DNA of 64,000 nt from NCBI RefSeq assembly GCF_018873765.1, contig NC_057923.1:24957913-25021912 (forward strand), written 5' to 3'. This document shows positions 1 to 10,626 of the stretch, one piece after another. Under the pieces are notes generated by a model. That model was not told the origin of the DNA, did no database searches, and saw only the letters and a program-made list of their open reading frames with translations. Position 1 is the stretch's first letter. Every line of letters starts with the position of its first letter. The position numbers were made by a program, and so were the translations under genes. The DNA is from Telopea speciosissima (Eukaryota > Streptophyta > Magnoliopsida > Proteales > Proteaceae).

Positions 1-370
1 ATGGACGTCAGCTTGGTGGTGGGTAGATGGGGTACTGGGGCAAACAATTGACATTGCTCGCAAGCCTTGACGTACTGTATTGCTTCCTCTTGCATTCGTG
101 GCCAGTAGAGCCCCTGGCGGAGGATTTTGTAGGCTAGAGCTCTTCCTCCCATGTGGCTTCTGCAGAGCCCCTCATGGACTTCTACCAGGGCATACTGGGC
201 TCCCTTGGGTCCTAGGCACCGAAGGAGTGGTGCTGTGGCTCCCCTCTTGTATAGTACCCCGTCTAGGACGGTGTACTTCGCAGCTCTCATCCTTAACTTC
301 CTTACCTCGATCTTGTCTTCTTGTAAGACGTCATTCTGTAGGTAGTTTAGTATAGGATCCATCCAACTAG
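1..370 (-). pseudogene. gypsy integrase N-terminal zinc-binding domain, cut by the window edge
   Basis: The minus strand is open from MDPILNYL to the edge. The HHCC zinc site is visible: HEGLCRSHMGGR, then CEQCQ, with the usual spacing and the LYWPRM motif between. The catalytic core lies beyond position 1. Integrase would insert the cDNA into the host chromosome. Confidence 0.8.
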
Positions 371-599
371 GCCCCTCTTCAATCACATTGACCTGCTTTT
401 TCTGGTATGTTGGCTCATGTAGTATTTTGATGTAGACGGCACTAGCCAGGTTATGGAGCTCATCGTTGGCTAGCCTAGATAGGGCGTCGGCAGTGGGGTT
501 CTCGATTCTGGGAACTCGAACCATCTCGAACTTCACGAACCCCCCGATCAATTCCCAAGCACGTGCTAGATATGATGCCATTCGCTTGACCTTCGTCTC

Positions 600-1362
600 A
601 TACTCTCCATTCACCTAATTTACCACTAGCTGGGAGTCACTCCAGATAGATAGGTGTGTGACTTGAATGGCTTTGGCCACCCGGAGTCCAGCCAATAGTG
701 CTTCGTATTCTGCTTCATTGTTGGATGCTGGGAAGGTGAAACGGAGAGCATAATGGATTCGAAATCCTTCGGGGCTGGTGAGTATGAAGCCAGCCCCACT
801 TCCTGTGGTGTTACTTGAACCATCCACGCACATCTCCCACGATCCTCGATCATGCTCGTCTGGTCCCTCTACATCTGGCCGATCTCAGGTAGGGTGCATT
901 CAGCGACGAAGTTTGCCAAGGCTTGGCCTTTGATGGCCATCCTGGGCTGGAACCTGATGTCGTGTTCACTCAACTCTACCGCCTAGGCAACCAACCGTCC
1001 AAAGACGTCTGGTTTATGCAGTACCTTCTTCAGTGGTAGGTCGGTGAGGACTATGACAGTCTGGGCTTGGAAGTATGGCCGTAGCTTCCTAGCTGCGATC
1101 ACCAGAGCGTAGGCTACCTTCTTGATCCTTATGTACCTGGTCTCTGCGTCAATCAGTGCATGACTGACATAATAGATGGGTCTTTGTCTCTTACCCTCTT
1201 CCTTCAACAGTACCGCACTCATCGCGACTAGGGTCGCAGCCAGGTAGATCTGTAGCTCTTCATTGGGTTCTGGTCGTCCTAGCAGTGGTGGATTCTCCAG
1301 GTATTCCTTCAGCTCCTCGAATGCTTTTTGATAGTCCTTTGTCCATGCAAAGTCTCTTGGAT
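600..1362 (-). pseudogene. two RNase H domains of the gypsy element
   Basis: The first domain (about 1362-985) shows SAVLLKEEGKRQRPIYYVSH and PYFQAQTVIVLTD, the Ty3-type RNase H fused to RT. The second (about 850-600) shows VDGSSN, NNEAEYEALLAGLRVA and WSDSQLVV, the archaeal-type extra RNase H found in Tat elements. In-frame stops separate the two (about 983) and end the second (about 616). Confidence 0.75.
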
Positions 1363-1363
1363 T

Positions 1364-2200
1364 TTAGAGGTTTTTCAATGTCTTAAAGAACGGCAGGCAC
1401 TTGTCCCATGACCGTGACACTAACCTTGAAAGGGCGGCTATCTTTCCATTCAACCTCTGTACTTCCATGACCATCCGAGGTGGTGCCATCCCTTGGAGGG
1501 CTTTGATCTTGGATGGGTTGGCTACGATTCCACATACTGAGACCATAAACCCCAGGAACTTTCCTGACGTTACTCCGAAGGTGCACTTTGCAGGGTTTAA
1601 TCTCATCTGGTTCTTTCTCAGTACCGCGAATGCCTCTTCCAAGTCAAATAGGTGTTGATGGGCTTGGATGCTTTTCACGAGCATGTCATCTACGTACACG
1701 TCCATGTTGCGCCCGATCTGTTCCTCGAACATTTTATTGACCATCCTTTGGTAGGTGGCCCCTGCATTCTTTAGCCCGAACGGCATGACATGGTAGCAGT
1801 AGTTCTCCTTGTCCGTTCGGAATGCGGTGTAAGACTCATCATCCTCATGCATGAGGATCTGGTTGTAACCGGAGTATGCGTCCAGGAAACTCAGCATCTC
1901 ATGTCCGGCCGTGGTGTCGATCAGCAGATCAATCCTGGGTAGTGGGTACTCGTCCTTTGGGCATGTTTTATTCAGTTCAGTATAGTCGACGGACATTCTC
2001 CACTTCCCATTAGGTTTGGGTACCATAACCACGTTTGCGAGCCAGGTAGGAAACTTCTCTTCCCTGATGAACCTTGCTCGGCTCAACTTTTCTACCTCTT
2101 CCTTGATAGCTGCCTGTCGATCGAGGGTGAAGTTTCGCCGCTTCTGTTGGATGGGCTTCCTAGTTGGGTCTACATGCAGCCTATCCTCTGCTATGGATCT
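1364..2200 (-). pseudogene. gypsy reverse transcriptase
   Basis: A 240-residue open stretch (2086-1364) carries RT motifs in order: WLANVVMVPKPNGKWRM, FLDAYSGYNQI, MPFGLKNAGATYQR and the catalytic YVDDM, then KTLKNL at the start of the connection region. A stop ends it just before the RNase H domain (next codons NPRDFAWT). Upstream, the same frame extends to about 2200 (HVDPTRKPIQQKRR), so the real ORF had no methionine at 2086; it is part of a polyprotein. Confidence 0.85.
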
Positions 2201-2227
2201 GGGTATGCCTGGCTTGTCGTCGGTCGA

Positions 2228-2977
2228 TCATGCGAAGACATCTATGTTGGCTTGGAGGAGGTGTCTCAGTTCTTCTTTCTGTTCATCGCTCAACAATGAT
2301 CCAACCTGCATGACCTTGGAAGGGTCATCCTTGCTGAGTGGCCATGGGACAAGGTCCTCTACCAGCCTTCCTCTCTTCTCCGTTAGTTCATCTCTCTGGT
2401 CACTGACCAGGTTCTCTATGCACAGTGCCATCCCCAGTGTGTTGCCGTTATTCTTCTTCACAAAGGTGGCATAACAGTCTCTGGCCTTCTTCTGATCACC
2501 TTGAGCTTCCCCCACTCCGTTATCAGTGGGGAACTTCATCTTAAGTTGGAGTGGAGACACAACACCTCTAAGGGCTATCAGGGAAGGTCGCCCTAAGAGG
2601 CCATTGAATGACACCACGGACCTAACGACCATGAAGTTTACCATGATGGTCACCTGTCGAGGGTGCTCCCCAAAGGTAATGGGTAGCTCTATGGTGCCTC
2701 TGATGGTGGCTGTGGCACCTGAGAATCAATGGAGGTAGGTGGGCTCTGGCTTGAGTTGATCGTCTCCGAATCCGAACTTGCGGTAGGCGTCCAGTGAGAG
2801 CACATCCACGAATGCCCCTGTATCTATCAGTACCTTATGTACTGGTCGGTTGGCTATCTCCACTTGTACAACCAGGGCATCCTCATGTGGAAAGCTCACA
2901 CTTTCCAAGTCTTCATCCGAGAAGGAGATCACTGTCTCGGTCTTTGCCATCTTGCTTGGCTTCTCTGCTACTCCCAC
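2228..2977 (-). pseudogene. gypsy aspartic protease and linker
   Basis: The retropepsin active site LIDTGAFVDVLS is present (Asp-Thr-Gly), followed by the usual GLLGRPSLIALRGVVSPLQLKMKFPT linker region ahead of RT. The frame breaks between 2726 and 2653. The protease would process the Gag-Pol polyprotein. Diverged short copies of the same protease-linker region recur at 7440-8000, 35290-35840, 53500-54040 and 63630-63860, but as separate old fragments. Confidence 0.75.
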
Positions 2978-3013
2978 GAACCTGGCATGGGCTTTGGCCT
3001 TCCTGGTAGACTC

Positions 3014-4930
3014 TTATTCTGGTCCTCCAAGTATGGTGAGGATGGGGCCTCCCTTGATGCCGCTGGGTTCCGACACATCACTTCTTTCGTCGGTGCGGTC
3101 TCTCTCTCTATCTCGGTCCGTCCTCCTTTCTTCCCTTCTTGGTTCTTCTCTTTCTCGATCACGACCTCTGCCTCCTTGGCCCGAACGGCCATCACGTCTC
3201 CCATTCACATATTTATTCAAACTCCCTGCTCTCACAGGGCCTTCTATCTCCCTCTTCAGTTGGTAACAGCCTTCTGTGTCATGCCCATAGTCCTTATAGA
3301 AGAGACAGTACTTGTTAGGATTGGGCTTCTCAAGTCCTGCTAGCATGGGTCGTGGCCATCGGATTAGGTCACGATCCTGGATCTGCATCAGGATTTGGGA
3401 CCTGGTGGTGTTCAGTGGTGTGAACTTTGGACTACTTTCTCTCTCACTCCTCTCTGGGCGACAGTCACTTCTTCCTAATGGGTGATCGCCCTTCTCCTAC
3501 CGATGCTCGGTCCTCGACCTCTTATTATCTCTACGGTCATCTGATGCTGACCTCTTGTTGTCCTGTGGCTTGGCTTCGATTGCCTTCTTCCGAGCTTGTA
3601 CTATCTTGACCATGTTGGTGAACTCGTTGCATCACTTTAGGAGCACCTTCATAGTCCTGATCTCATGACGTGCCAGGTCCTTGATCAACTCCATGTCTCG
3701 GATGCCCCCAGCCAAGGCAGCATGCTGGGTCTAGTCATCTAGGTCTCTGACTTCTAAGGACTCCTTGGTGAACCTACTGACATACTCCCTGAGGGACTCC
3801 CCAGGGTTTTGTATCACGTTCAGTAGATTGACCGTGGTCTTCTTCTACTTGACTCTGCTCTGGAAGAGGGTCACGAACTGTTCGCATAGCTTTACAAATG
3901 ATCCAATCGATCGTGGTCGTAGTCTGGAAAACCATGAGGTCGCTACACCCTTTAGGGATGTAGGGAAGGCTCAACAGGATACCAAGTCTGATCCACCATA
4001 TAGGGTCATCATCCCGTTGAAATAATTGATATGGTCATTAGGGTCGGTGGTACCACTGTAGAGTTCAAAGGTGGGTACCCTGAACCTGGATGGGAGTGAG
4101 GCTGACATGATCTCCTCGGAGAATGGGTGCTGTCCAGGGACCGAGTGTGTCTCGCCCTTGGTCTGCTTCTTCAACCCTTCTAGCTTTTCATCCAACTCTT
4201 AGAGACTTTTTTTGAGCTCTTCATCTCATGTTTGTCCCTCACGTCTAACTGGTCATTTGCCGCGACCTCGGTCGCATCCTCTCCGGGAAGTCCCCTCCCG
4301 TCTCGACTGTTGGTGAGAGGGTGAAGGGTCACGTCGCGATGAATCCTGTCGTGAATGCGAGGGGTTCTCTTCGCGGTAAGTCCGGCTTTACTCTGGTACA
4401 TGACTTCCTCCTAGTCGACCATCGAACACCGACCTCCAGATGGACCCTTCAGGGTTAGGTACCACGGATCGGTGTGATGGTGTTCTCCCTCGGTCTAACC
4501 GTGCTGGAGGGTCTGCTGTTCGCCTGGAAAGCTAGGGAGGCTCCCCCCGCTGCCTAGTGTGCCTCTCTGACCTATCACCCCTAGGAGGCAACCTCCTAGG
4601 GCTCTGTTCCTATCGAGGGTTTGTCCTGTGATGGTGTAATGTTGCACGCTGCCTCAGGTAGTCGCAGAAGAGTTGTCGGTCGTCAAGGATCTATCACTGT
4701 AGGTCATTGATCTAACCCACAGTCGCTGGTGCATTGGGGTCAGGTACTACCTCCACCACCACTTTGTTGTTGGGTTCGACTACCTCCACTTGATCGTCAT
4801 CTGGGATCTCCCTCTCTAGAGAGACATGGTCATGGTCATTGGCTCTACGACAAGAGCCCTCTGGAGGAGGTGATCCATTCCTTGGGGCATTGTTGGTGGA
4901 GGGGGCAGTCTTCTTACCCCGTGGTGCCAT
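3014..4930 (-). pseudogene. gypsy gag, broken
   Basis: Gag starts with MAPRGKK at 4930, the first methionine after the LTR. The capsid-type segment (PNDHINYFNGMMTLYGG, about 3975-4070) matches plant Retrotrans_gag domains. A zinc-knuckle-like motif, C-x3-Y-x3-GHDTEGC, lies near 3268-3307, followed by an Arg/Glu-rich tail typical of Tat nucleocapsids. The frame is interrupted by stops and shifts between 4712, 4401, 4195 and 3388, so no full Gag can be made. Gag would form the cytoplasmic particle that packages the element RNA. Confidence 0.75.
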
Positions 4931-4977
4931 GATTGAACAGTTATGGAAACAAGCTAGTATATACGATGGCTAGCGTC

Positions 4978-4998
4978 GTTCCCACAGACGACGCCAAT
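4978..4998 (-). promoter_or_regulatory. primer-binding site of the gypsy element
   Basis: On the minus strand GATTGGCGTCGTCTGTGGGAA directly follows the LTR. A related sequence, GATTGGTGCCGTTTGTGGGAA, follows the LTR-like sequence at 29567, which supports the same role in both elements. The primer tRNA is not assigned. Confidence 0.6.
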
Positions 4999-5002
4999 CT
5001 AT

Positions 5003-5845
5003 TGCGTCAAGAAATCGTCTGTGGTCCCTTCGAGTGTCGTAACCTGTAAAAAGACCAAAGGGTGACAAAGGAGAACCAATGCGGTTCTGGCCTAGGACTC
5101 TCCGATGCCAAAGTCAGATCTCCTGAGCAAACAGATGAATAATAGTATTCAAGATGGGTTGAGGGAATAGAATACCTTCCCTTTTATAGTAGAGTATGGT
5201 GGCATGGAGAGTCCCAGTTTGATGGAGAGTGATCCATGTAGTGGATAGAGACCCTGGGTAGCAGGGCTCTTCCTTGGTTGGCCGTCTCCCTGCTGGAGGG
5301 AGTGTCTCAGCGGTGCTGGGATCCTTAATAGATAGACACTTACATGTATGGTGATAGCTCCTTTGGTGTTTGAGTCCGTCTGGGCAACGTGACTTCTAGG
5401 CGGCAGCCTGAAGTCCTGGAGGTGGTGTAAGTCTATAGTGATGACTGGATCATAGGCTAGGTGCCTCGATGTCCACATAGGTCATGTCTGTGGAGGTCGC
5501 GCCTATGAGGCCACGCTCGTGGAGAGGCCGCACTCGTGGAGAGGCCGTTCCCATGGTAGAGGTCGCGCCCGGGGAGAGGCCGCGCCCATGGAGAGGCTGC
5601 GCCCATGGTGGAGAGGTCGCGCCCATGGTGGAGGTCGCGCCCGGGGAGAGGAGGCCTTGCCCATAGTGGAGGTCGCGCCCGTGGGGGTCGTGCCTGCGGG
5701 TGAGGCCGCTCCCGTGGGGGTCGCGCCTGTGATCTTCCTTGTGATTTATGTCCGAGTTGGTTCTTCTCTAGTTCTGGAATGGTTCACCTCTTGGACCGTG
5801 ACACATGACAGCCTCTGATTGGTTCGTATAATCTTGGGTTTATCA
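5003..5845 (-). repeat. 5' LTR of the gypsy element
   Basis: In minus orientation the LTR starts TGATAAACCC at 5845 and ends near TTGACGCA at 5003, or at GCAATA (5000) if the terminal CA has mutated. It is followed by GATTGGCGTCGTCTGTGGGAA, the usual plant gypsy LTR/primer-site junction. The right boundary is set by homology: 5846 onward matches 33697 onward. It contains a GC-rich minisatellite (5484-5740). The left boundary is uncertain by a few bases. Confidence 0.7.
5484..5740 (-). repeat. GC-rich minisatellite in the gypsy LTR
   Basis: About a dozen imperfect copies of an approximately 18-bp unit (variants of ggtggaggtcgcgcccatg and gagaggccgcgcccatg) run head to tail. Open frames across it (VEVAPGERPRP type) are repeat translations, not genes. 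The tract lies in the U3 part of the LTR. Confidence 0.85.
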
Positions 5846-6615
5846 CTTCCCACTCTGCAAATATGCGGTAAAGGGCTCTGTATATGTCAAGCATTGCAAT
5901 ACTGAATTCAAAAAACAAGTATTCCCCATATTTTCCAACCCAACACCCTGCAAAATATTCTATTAATTCCTACTCAAAGAGAACCAGAACAAAACAAAAG
6001 AGAATTGAGCTTCCACCAAATTTGATGATCAGGGAAACACAACTAATGAGTAAAGTAAAAAAACTAGAATTACAATGTGGAAAACAAGCCAAGACCGATG
6101 ATAGTATTCCTATGAGAAAACCCACAACAAATACAAGGGATCAACGTAGATAAGCCGAACTTATTGCAGTACTTGAAATACGTTCAATAAACGGTGACAA
6201 CTGGAAATTCACTTTATCGGTGTGGATTACAGTGAATCCCAAAACCCAATTTTTTAACAAAATCAAATTAACGAAAAAACCCAATAGAACAAACTCACGA
6301 TTCTTCGAAGCGTAGTTCCAGAAATAAGCTCTGGATCTAACCCAAATTCAAAAAAATCACCGCCCTCTAATTTCTTCCCCATCGAAGCCAACATAACAGC
6401 CTTTAGGGAGGCAGATCGCTGAGAATCCGAGCTGGGATTCAAAGTCTCGATATGGAAATCTCACTGCCATTACTAAAACTAGTGAAAGACTTCCGAGTGG
6501 GATGAAATTCGATCCTCCTCTGAAACAGAGTTCCATTAGAAGAAGATGAGGCAGAAACAGAGAACCCATCTATGGGTTTCTTCATTTCCGAGGTGCAGAT
6601 CAGGCTTTCTATCAT
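5846..6615 (-). pseudogene. ubiquitin-specific protease, UBP20/23-like, 5' fragment (unit A)
   Basis: Exon 1 runs from ATG 6615 ([17 protein letters not shown]) to 6299 and ends ELISGTTLRRI at a GTGAGT donor. A 351-bp intron follows (5948-6298, ending TTTTGCAG). Exon 2 starts [19 protein letters not shown], the USP catalytic Cys box. The exon 1/exon 2 joint matches the N-terminus of plant UBP20-23 enzymes, which remove ubiquitin from proteins. Exon 1 carries a frameshift around 6470: the frame of the initiator Met differs from the one encoding the LNPSSDSQR and GGDFFE region. Exon 2 is cut after YLQSGK by the gypsy LTR at 5845. Neither the rest of the catalytic domain nor the His box is present. 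A LOB-domain fragment lies just upstream (6705-6818). Confidence 0.75.
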
Positions 6616-6704
6616 TGAAACTGTGAGATTGAATTCAGAAAGGTTTTCAGATTTCTTCTCCTTAGGGAAACAAATTCCAGCCGCCGTAGGGGGTAGTTAC
6701 CAAG

Positions 6705-6818
6705 ACGGAGGTGTTCAGGTCCGGCATTAATGAGATTCATGAGCCCAGCACGGCTATAGAACTTGGCGAGGAAGACAGTGGCATGTGCTTGGGATTCTGG
6801 GTTTTTGATCCATTGCAA
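6705..6818 (-). pseudogene. LOB-domain (class II LBD) exon fragment, unit A
   Basis: Thirty-eight codons read [16 protein letters not shown]... ending [10 protein letters not shown]. This matches the middle of the LOB domain of class II LBD transcription factors (LBD37-42 type). The first codon is TTG (Leu), as expected inside the domain. The Cys block and the GAS-block C-terminal part are absent. The frame runs on through unrelated residues to a stop near 6612, three bases from the UBP ATG. It is therefore a gene fragment placed in what would be the 5' UTR of the UBP gene. The B copy (34556-34669) has the same boundaries. Confidence 0.7.
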
Positions 6819-7110
6819 GCGAAGTTGATGCTACAATTCTCGTTGCAACCTTTGCGGAGAACACAACGAAGACCATGTTAGGTCGAGATTCAAAGTTTGG
6901 GTTTGTAGATTTTTTAGGGTTAATAGCGAATAAATGAGAGCAGGGAAAAAAATCCGAGAGGGAAAAAAAATCCGAGAAAGAATAGAGGAAGAAGACATAG
7001 ATGCATAAATGAATACCTGTGCGGTGGAGTTGCAGGTCAGCGATGGAGGCAACTTCAAATTTGGGGAAGAAGAGGGCAAAGTTGGAATTTTCCACTGAGT
7101 ATTAACAGGA
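6819..7110 (-). other. upstream region of the UBP/LOB chimera
   Basis: No supported gene is seen. The minus strand has short open frames (MENSNFALF...) rich in Phe/Ser that differ in frame between units A and B, so they are probably not coding. Homologous to 34670-34975, which differs by small indels including a second ggtcagcgatgga copy. Confidence 0.4.
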
Positions 7111-8675
7111 TATTAGAAGAGGGCAAAGTTGATATTTAAAATGTATTATTTAACACTGTCCACTCAGGGGGCGTGGCTGTATAATTTAGAAACACAGGGA
7201 GTCGCTCTATATTTAATACAAACCTCAGGGGGTGGCAGTGTAATTTTCCCTTTTTTTTTTTTGGTAGATACTCTGTTGCATTTCAAATCTTCATCTTGCC
7301 ACTCATTCGTCATGGAATTGTAGCCTTACGATGTGGGGCCATCAGGAAAAATGTAATAACCATAATATATAAAATAAAATTATATTGCTTTTTTTTTGTG
7401 GAAACATTATATTGCTTTTCCTAGTCACTATTTTATGCATTGGCCCAAACTCATCGTCAAGCTACTAAAACTCATTTTATGACACGGAAACAAATGCTCA
7501 ATCGATATAATTCTCCGATGTCGTTCTCTGTCGGAAACTTCCATCTTTAAGTGCTTGGTAGATACTATCATTCCCAATGCATTTAGTGAAGGTCGGCCTA
7601 ATATGACTTTGAAGGCGGACACGACCTTCACCACCATGAAATTGACTTTGACAATCTTCTCATAGGGGTGATCTCTAATAGTTAGCGTCATTTCAATGGT
7701 TCCCTAGATTGTCGCTGATGAGCCAAAAAATCCATATGAGTTCGTTCTGTTAGGCTTCAAGCTGTCATCGCCAAACCCAAATTGATGAAAAACATCCTAT
7801 GACATCATATCAATAGATGCACCAATGTCAATCAAGGTCCGATGAACGGGTCGGTTTGATATCAAGGCTTGTATTACCACAACATCATCATGCAGGTAGC
7901 CAACTAATGTTTTCCATGTCGGCTTCGGTGAAGCTGATTACTTGCTCTTTCCGTGCTTCCTTATTGGACACCTCGGCTACTCCCGTAGAAACATAGCTTC
8001 TTTGAGGACAAGCAAACAAAGCTATGTTTGTAATTCAGAAATTACGTATTCCTAAGGTATGTTTATAATTCATGTGACTTTCTTTATGAAATCTCCAACA
8101 CAAAAAGACCAATGAACCGTTTTTGTGATGTATCTTGATGTGATCTCCTAGAAACCAGAAACAGAGCTTAGAGATGTATGTGGCTTTTACTATCATATAT
8201 TTAAAAAAGGAAGTATTCTACTCGCCTCTACATTTTCTATGTGGACTACTCCAATTCATTTGAAGTCGTTTGTCTTGCTAGTCATGCATGAAGTTCTATA
8301 ATATTCATCACGGAAATAGGAAATTACCGTCCCTTGGAGTTAGGGCAATGATTTTTCTCCCAATGTTTGTTACCTCAAATTGCGTTGTCTTAGGGTGTTA
8401 GGCAACTGGGTGATCTTTGTTTCTTCAGCCTGTGATGCCAACTCTGGGAGGAGTTGTTTGTAAACCTGCTGGCTGTGTCTGTATATTCCTTCCCTCCTTT
8501 TTCCTCCTTTCGGAAATAAACTTTCATGCCATATGGAATTCTAGCTCGCACTCAAAACCTTGTGAACATGTACTTATCATCAAGTGCTCACGTGCCTTAG
8601 TAATGTTTTAATTACAATTTGACTCTGCCATATGTCCGAATAACAAAAAGATGATTGAGAAGAATAAAAAATTAA
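7111..8675. repeat. duplicated repeat block, copy 1 left part, with an old gypsy protease fragment
   Basis: This block recurs at 34976-36600, 52350-55150 and, inverted, at 62280-63987. Positions about 7440-8000 on the minus strand hold a gypsy protease-linker remnant (ISNRPVHRTLID, FGFGDDSLKPN, FKVILGRPSLNALG), with an in-frame stop and some active-site changes. The rest (8009-8675) is AT-rich and no gene is seen in it. Confidence 0.75.
7440..8000 (-). pseudogene. gypsy protease-linker fragment, copy 1
   Basis: The minus strand encodes VSNKEARKEQVISFTEA, then a retropepsin-like LID-GAS segment (Ile in place of Thr), then the linker EMTLTIRDHPYEKIVKV and GRPSLNALG, and ends in unrelated LFPCHKMSF. 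It is a 560-bp piece of Pol with no RT, RNase H or integrase beside it. It has diverged from the gypsy element at 1-5845. Confidence 0.7.
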
Positions 8676-8707
8676 GGGAAATTTTCAGCACCCCCCCCTC
8701 CGTTGGA
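8676..8707 (+). repeat. left terminal inverted repeat of the MULE
   Basis: Thirty-two bases starting GGGAAATTTTCAGC. Two differences from the right end (15141-15172), at positions 15 and 25 of the repeat. Confidence 0.95.
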
Positions 8708-9074
8708 CCGTAGAATTAAGGCCAACCCATTAAGTCCCAATATTTCAAGTTGGACCCAAAAACTAACGGACATAGCTGAGAGTTAATTGAGTGGGAGTAA
8801 AATGTCAAAACTACCCTTTATACCAAAAACTTAAAAAACCCATCTTTAACCTAAATTCTTACCGTTGGAAGTTCTAACCACTGAATACCTAGTGCGAGCT
8901 CCATTCATTCCATCTTTGCGACTGGCACACCGGAGAAGCAGCAAGCACAGGTTTAGACCTATGGCACCCGAACTCCATTGATTCCACCTGCTTCCATCTT
9001 CTCCTCCTCTCCATTATACCTTCTTCTCTTTCTCTTGCTTTCTTCTCCTTTCTCCTGCACAACCGTAGAACCCA
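8708..9074. other. MULE subterminal region without a gene
   Basis: No coding region is recognised. It holds a CTT/TCC-rich stretch (8995-9060) just before the minisatellite. Confidence 0.5.
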
Positions 9075-10232
9075 TTGCTGTAGCTGTGAACACCCACCCA
9101 CATAACCTTTGCTCAGCCCCTTGCTGTACCTGTGAACACCCACCCACATAACCCTTGCTCAGTCCCTTGCTCTACCTGAGAGCACCCGCCCACACACACA
9201 CACACTCCTACACACACCATACGACACACAGACACACCAACACAGACACACACCCCCATAGACTCACCCACACACACACACACACCTCTATGCACATTGT
9301 TGCACCCCTCCACACACCATCCCTATTGTACCTGAGAGCACCCACACCACACCCCCCCACACACACACACCATCCCTGTTGTACCTGAGAGCACCCACAC
9401 ACCACACTCCCCCCCCCCCCCCCCACACACACACCCCTGCACATTGTTGAACCACACACACCACTCCACCTGTTGTACCTGAGAGCACCCACACACCAGG
9501 GGCTTTGCCCCTTGCTGTACCTGAGACCACACACACACATACACACCCTGGTCTTGCACCTTGCTGAACCACACACCGCATGCCCCTTGTTGCACTATAC
9601 ACACACACACACACCCCACCTGCTGTACCTGAGAGCACCCACACACAAGGGGCTTTGCCCCTTGTTGTACCTGAGACTACACACACACCATACACACCCT
9701 GGCCTTGCACCTTGCTGAACCACACACCCCCTGCCCCTTGTTGCAGCACACACACACCATACTCACACACACACCCCACTTGCTGTACCTGAGAGCACCC
9801 ACACACCAGGGGCTTTGACCCTTGCTGTACTTGAAACCACACACATACCATACACACACACACACACCCCCCACCTGCTGTACCTGAGAGCACCCACACA
9901 CCAGGGGCAAAGCCCCTTGTTGTACCTGAGACCACACACACATATACACACCTTGGCCTTGCACCTTGCTGAACCACACTCCCCCTGCCCCTTGTTGCAG
10001 CACACACACACACCCCACCTGTTGCACCTGAGAGCACCCACACACCAGGGGGCTTTGCCCCTTGCTGTACTTGAGACCACACACACACACCCCACCTGTT
10101 GTACCTGAGAGCACCCACACACCAGGGGCAAAGCCCCTTGTTGTACCTGAGACCACACACACACATACACACCTTGGCCTTGCACCTTGCTGAACAACAC
10201 TCCCCATGCTCCTTGTTGCACCACACACACAC

Positions 10233-10294
<62 letters not shown>

Positions 10295-10575
10295 ACACAC
10301 ATACCCCTGCACCTTGTTGTAGCACACTGTACACACATACCCCTGCACTTTGCTGCAGCACACCATACACACACACACACACACACAAACACATACACAC
10401 ACACACACCCTGCATCTTGCTGCACCACATCACACACACCCCTGCACCTTGTTGCACCACACACACACACCATACACATACACACACACACCACACACAC
10501 ACACACACAGACCCTGCACCTTGCTGCACCACATCACACACACCCCTGCACCTTGCTGCACCACACACACAAATT
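9075..10575 (+). repeat. CA-rich higher-order minisatellite inside the MULE
   Basis: At the left edge are two clean 47-bp units (ccttgctgtacctgtgaac, then acccacccacataacc). Rightward the unit grows to about 145-165 bp, with alternating gtacctgagagcaccc and gtacctgagaccacac blocks separated by (CA)n runs and ggggctttgcccc stems. It ends in a pure (CA)n run (about 10226-10292) and shorter CA/ctgcaccttgctgcaccac units. Open frames across it, up to 426 codons, translate as Val-Cys-Val-Cys or Thr-His repeats and are not genes. Confidence 0.9.
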
Positions 10576-10626
10576 TGACAACTTGAAATGAAATCCTAAT
10601 ATATTTTGTGTATTTTGTAGATAATA

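Larger units (their letters stand above)
1..5845 (-). mobile_element. Ty3/gypsy retrotransposon, Tat-type, truncated by the window edge
   Basis: The element reads right to left: 5' LTR (about 5003-5845), a primer-binding-like stretch, gag, protease, reverse transcriptase, RNase H, a second RNase H and the start of integrase, where the window ends. Domain order protease-RT-RNase H-integrase is Ty3/gypsy. A second RNase H-like domain (VDGSS, NNEAEYEA, WSDSQLVV) after the first is the mark of the Tat/Ogre lineage. Internal stops at about 616, 983 and 1361 and breaks in gag show that this copy is not coding-competent. Its right end abuts the UBP exon sequence exactly where the homology with the second unit (33697) begins, so it inserted into that exon. 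The 3' LTR lies outside the window. Confidence 0.9.

Noticed and set aside
1364-2086. Independent RT gene starting at the methionine 2086
   Set aside because: Homologous coding sequence continues upstream of this Met; it is the middle of a retrotransposon polyprotein.
5484-5818. Arg/Gly/Pro-rich open frames
   Set aside because: They follow the GC minisatellite unit in the LTR and carry no domain.
9288-10568. Long open frame of 426 codons and several others of 100-250 codons
   Set aside because: They translate CA/GT repeats into Val-Cys or Thr-His runs. Frames stay open because the repeat lacks stop codons; no protein signal.
9075-10575. CRISPR-like regular repeats
   Set aside because: Plant DNA; units are contiguous and decay gradually with no unique spacers.
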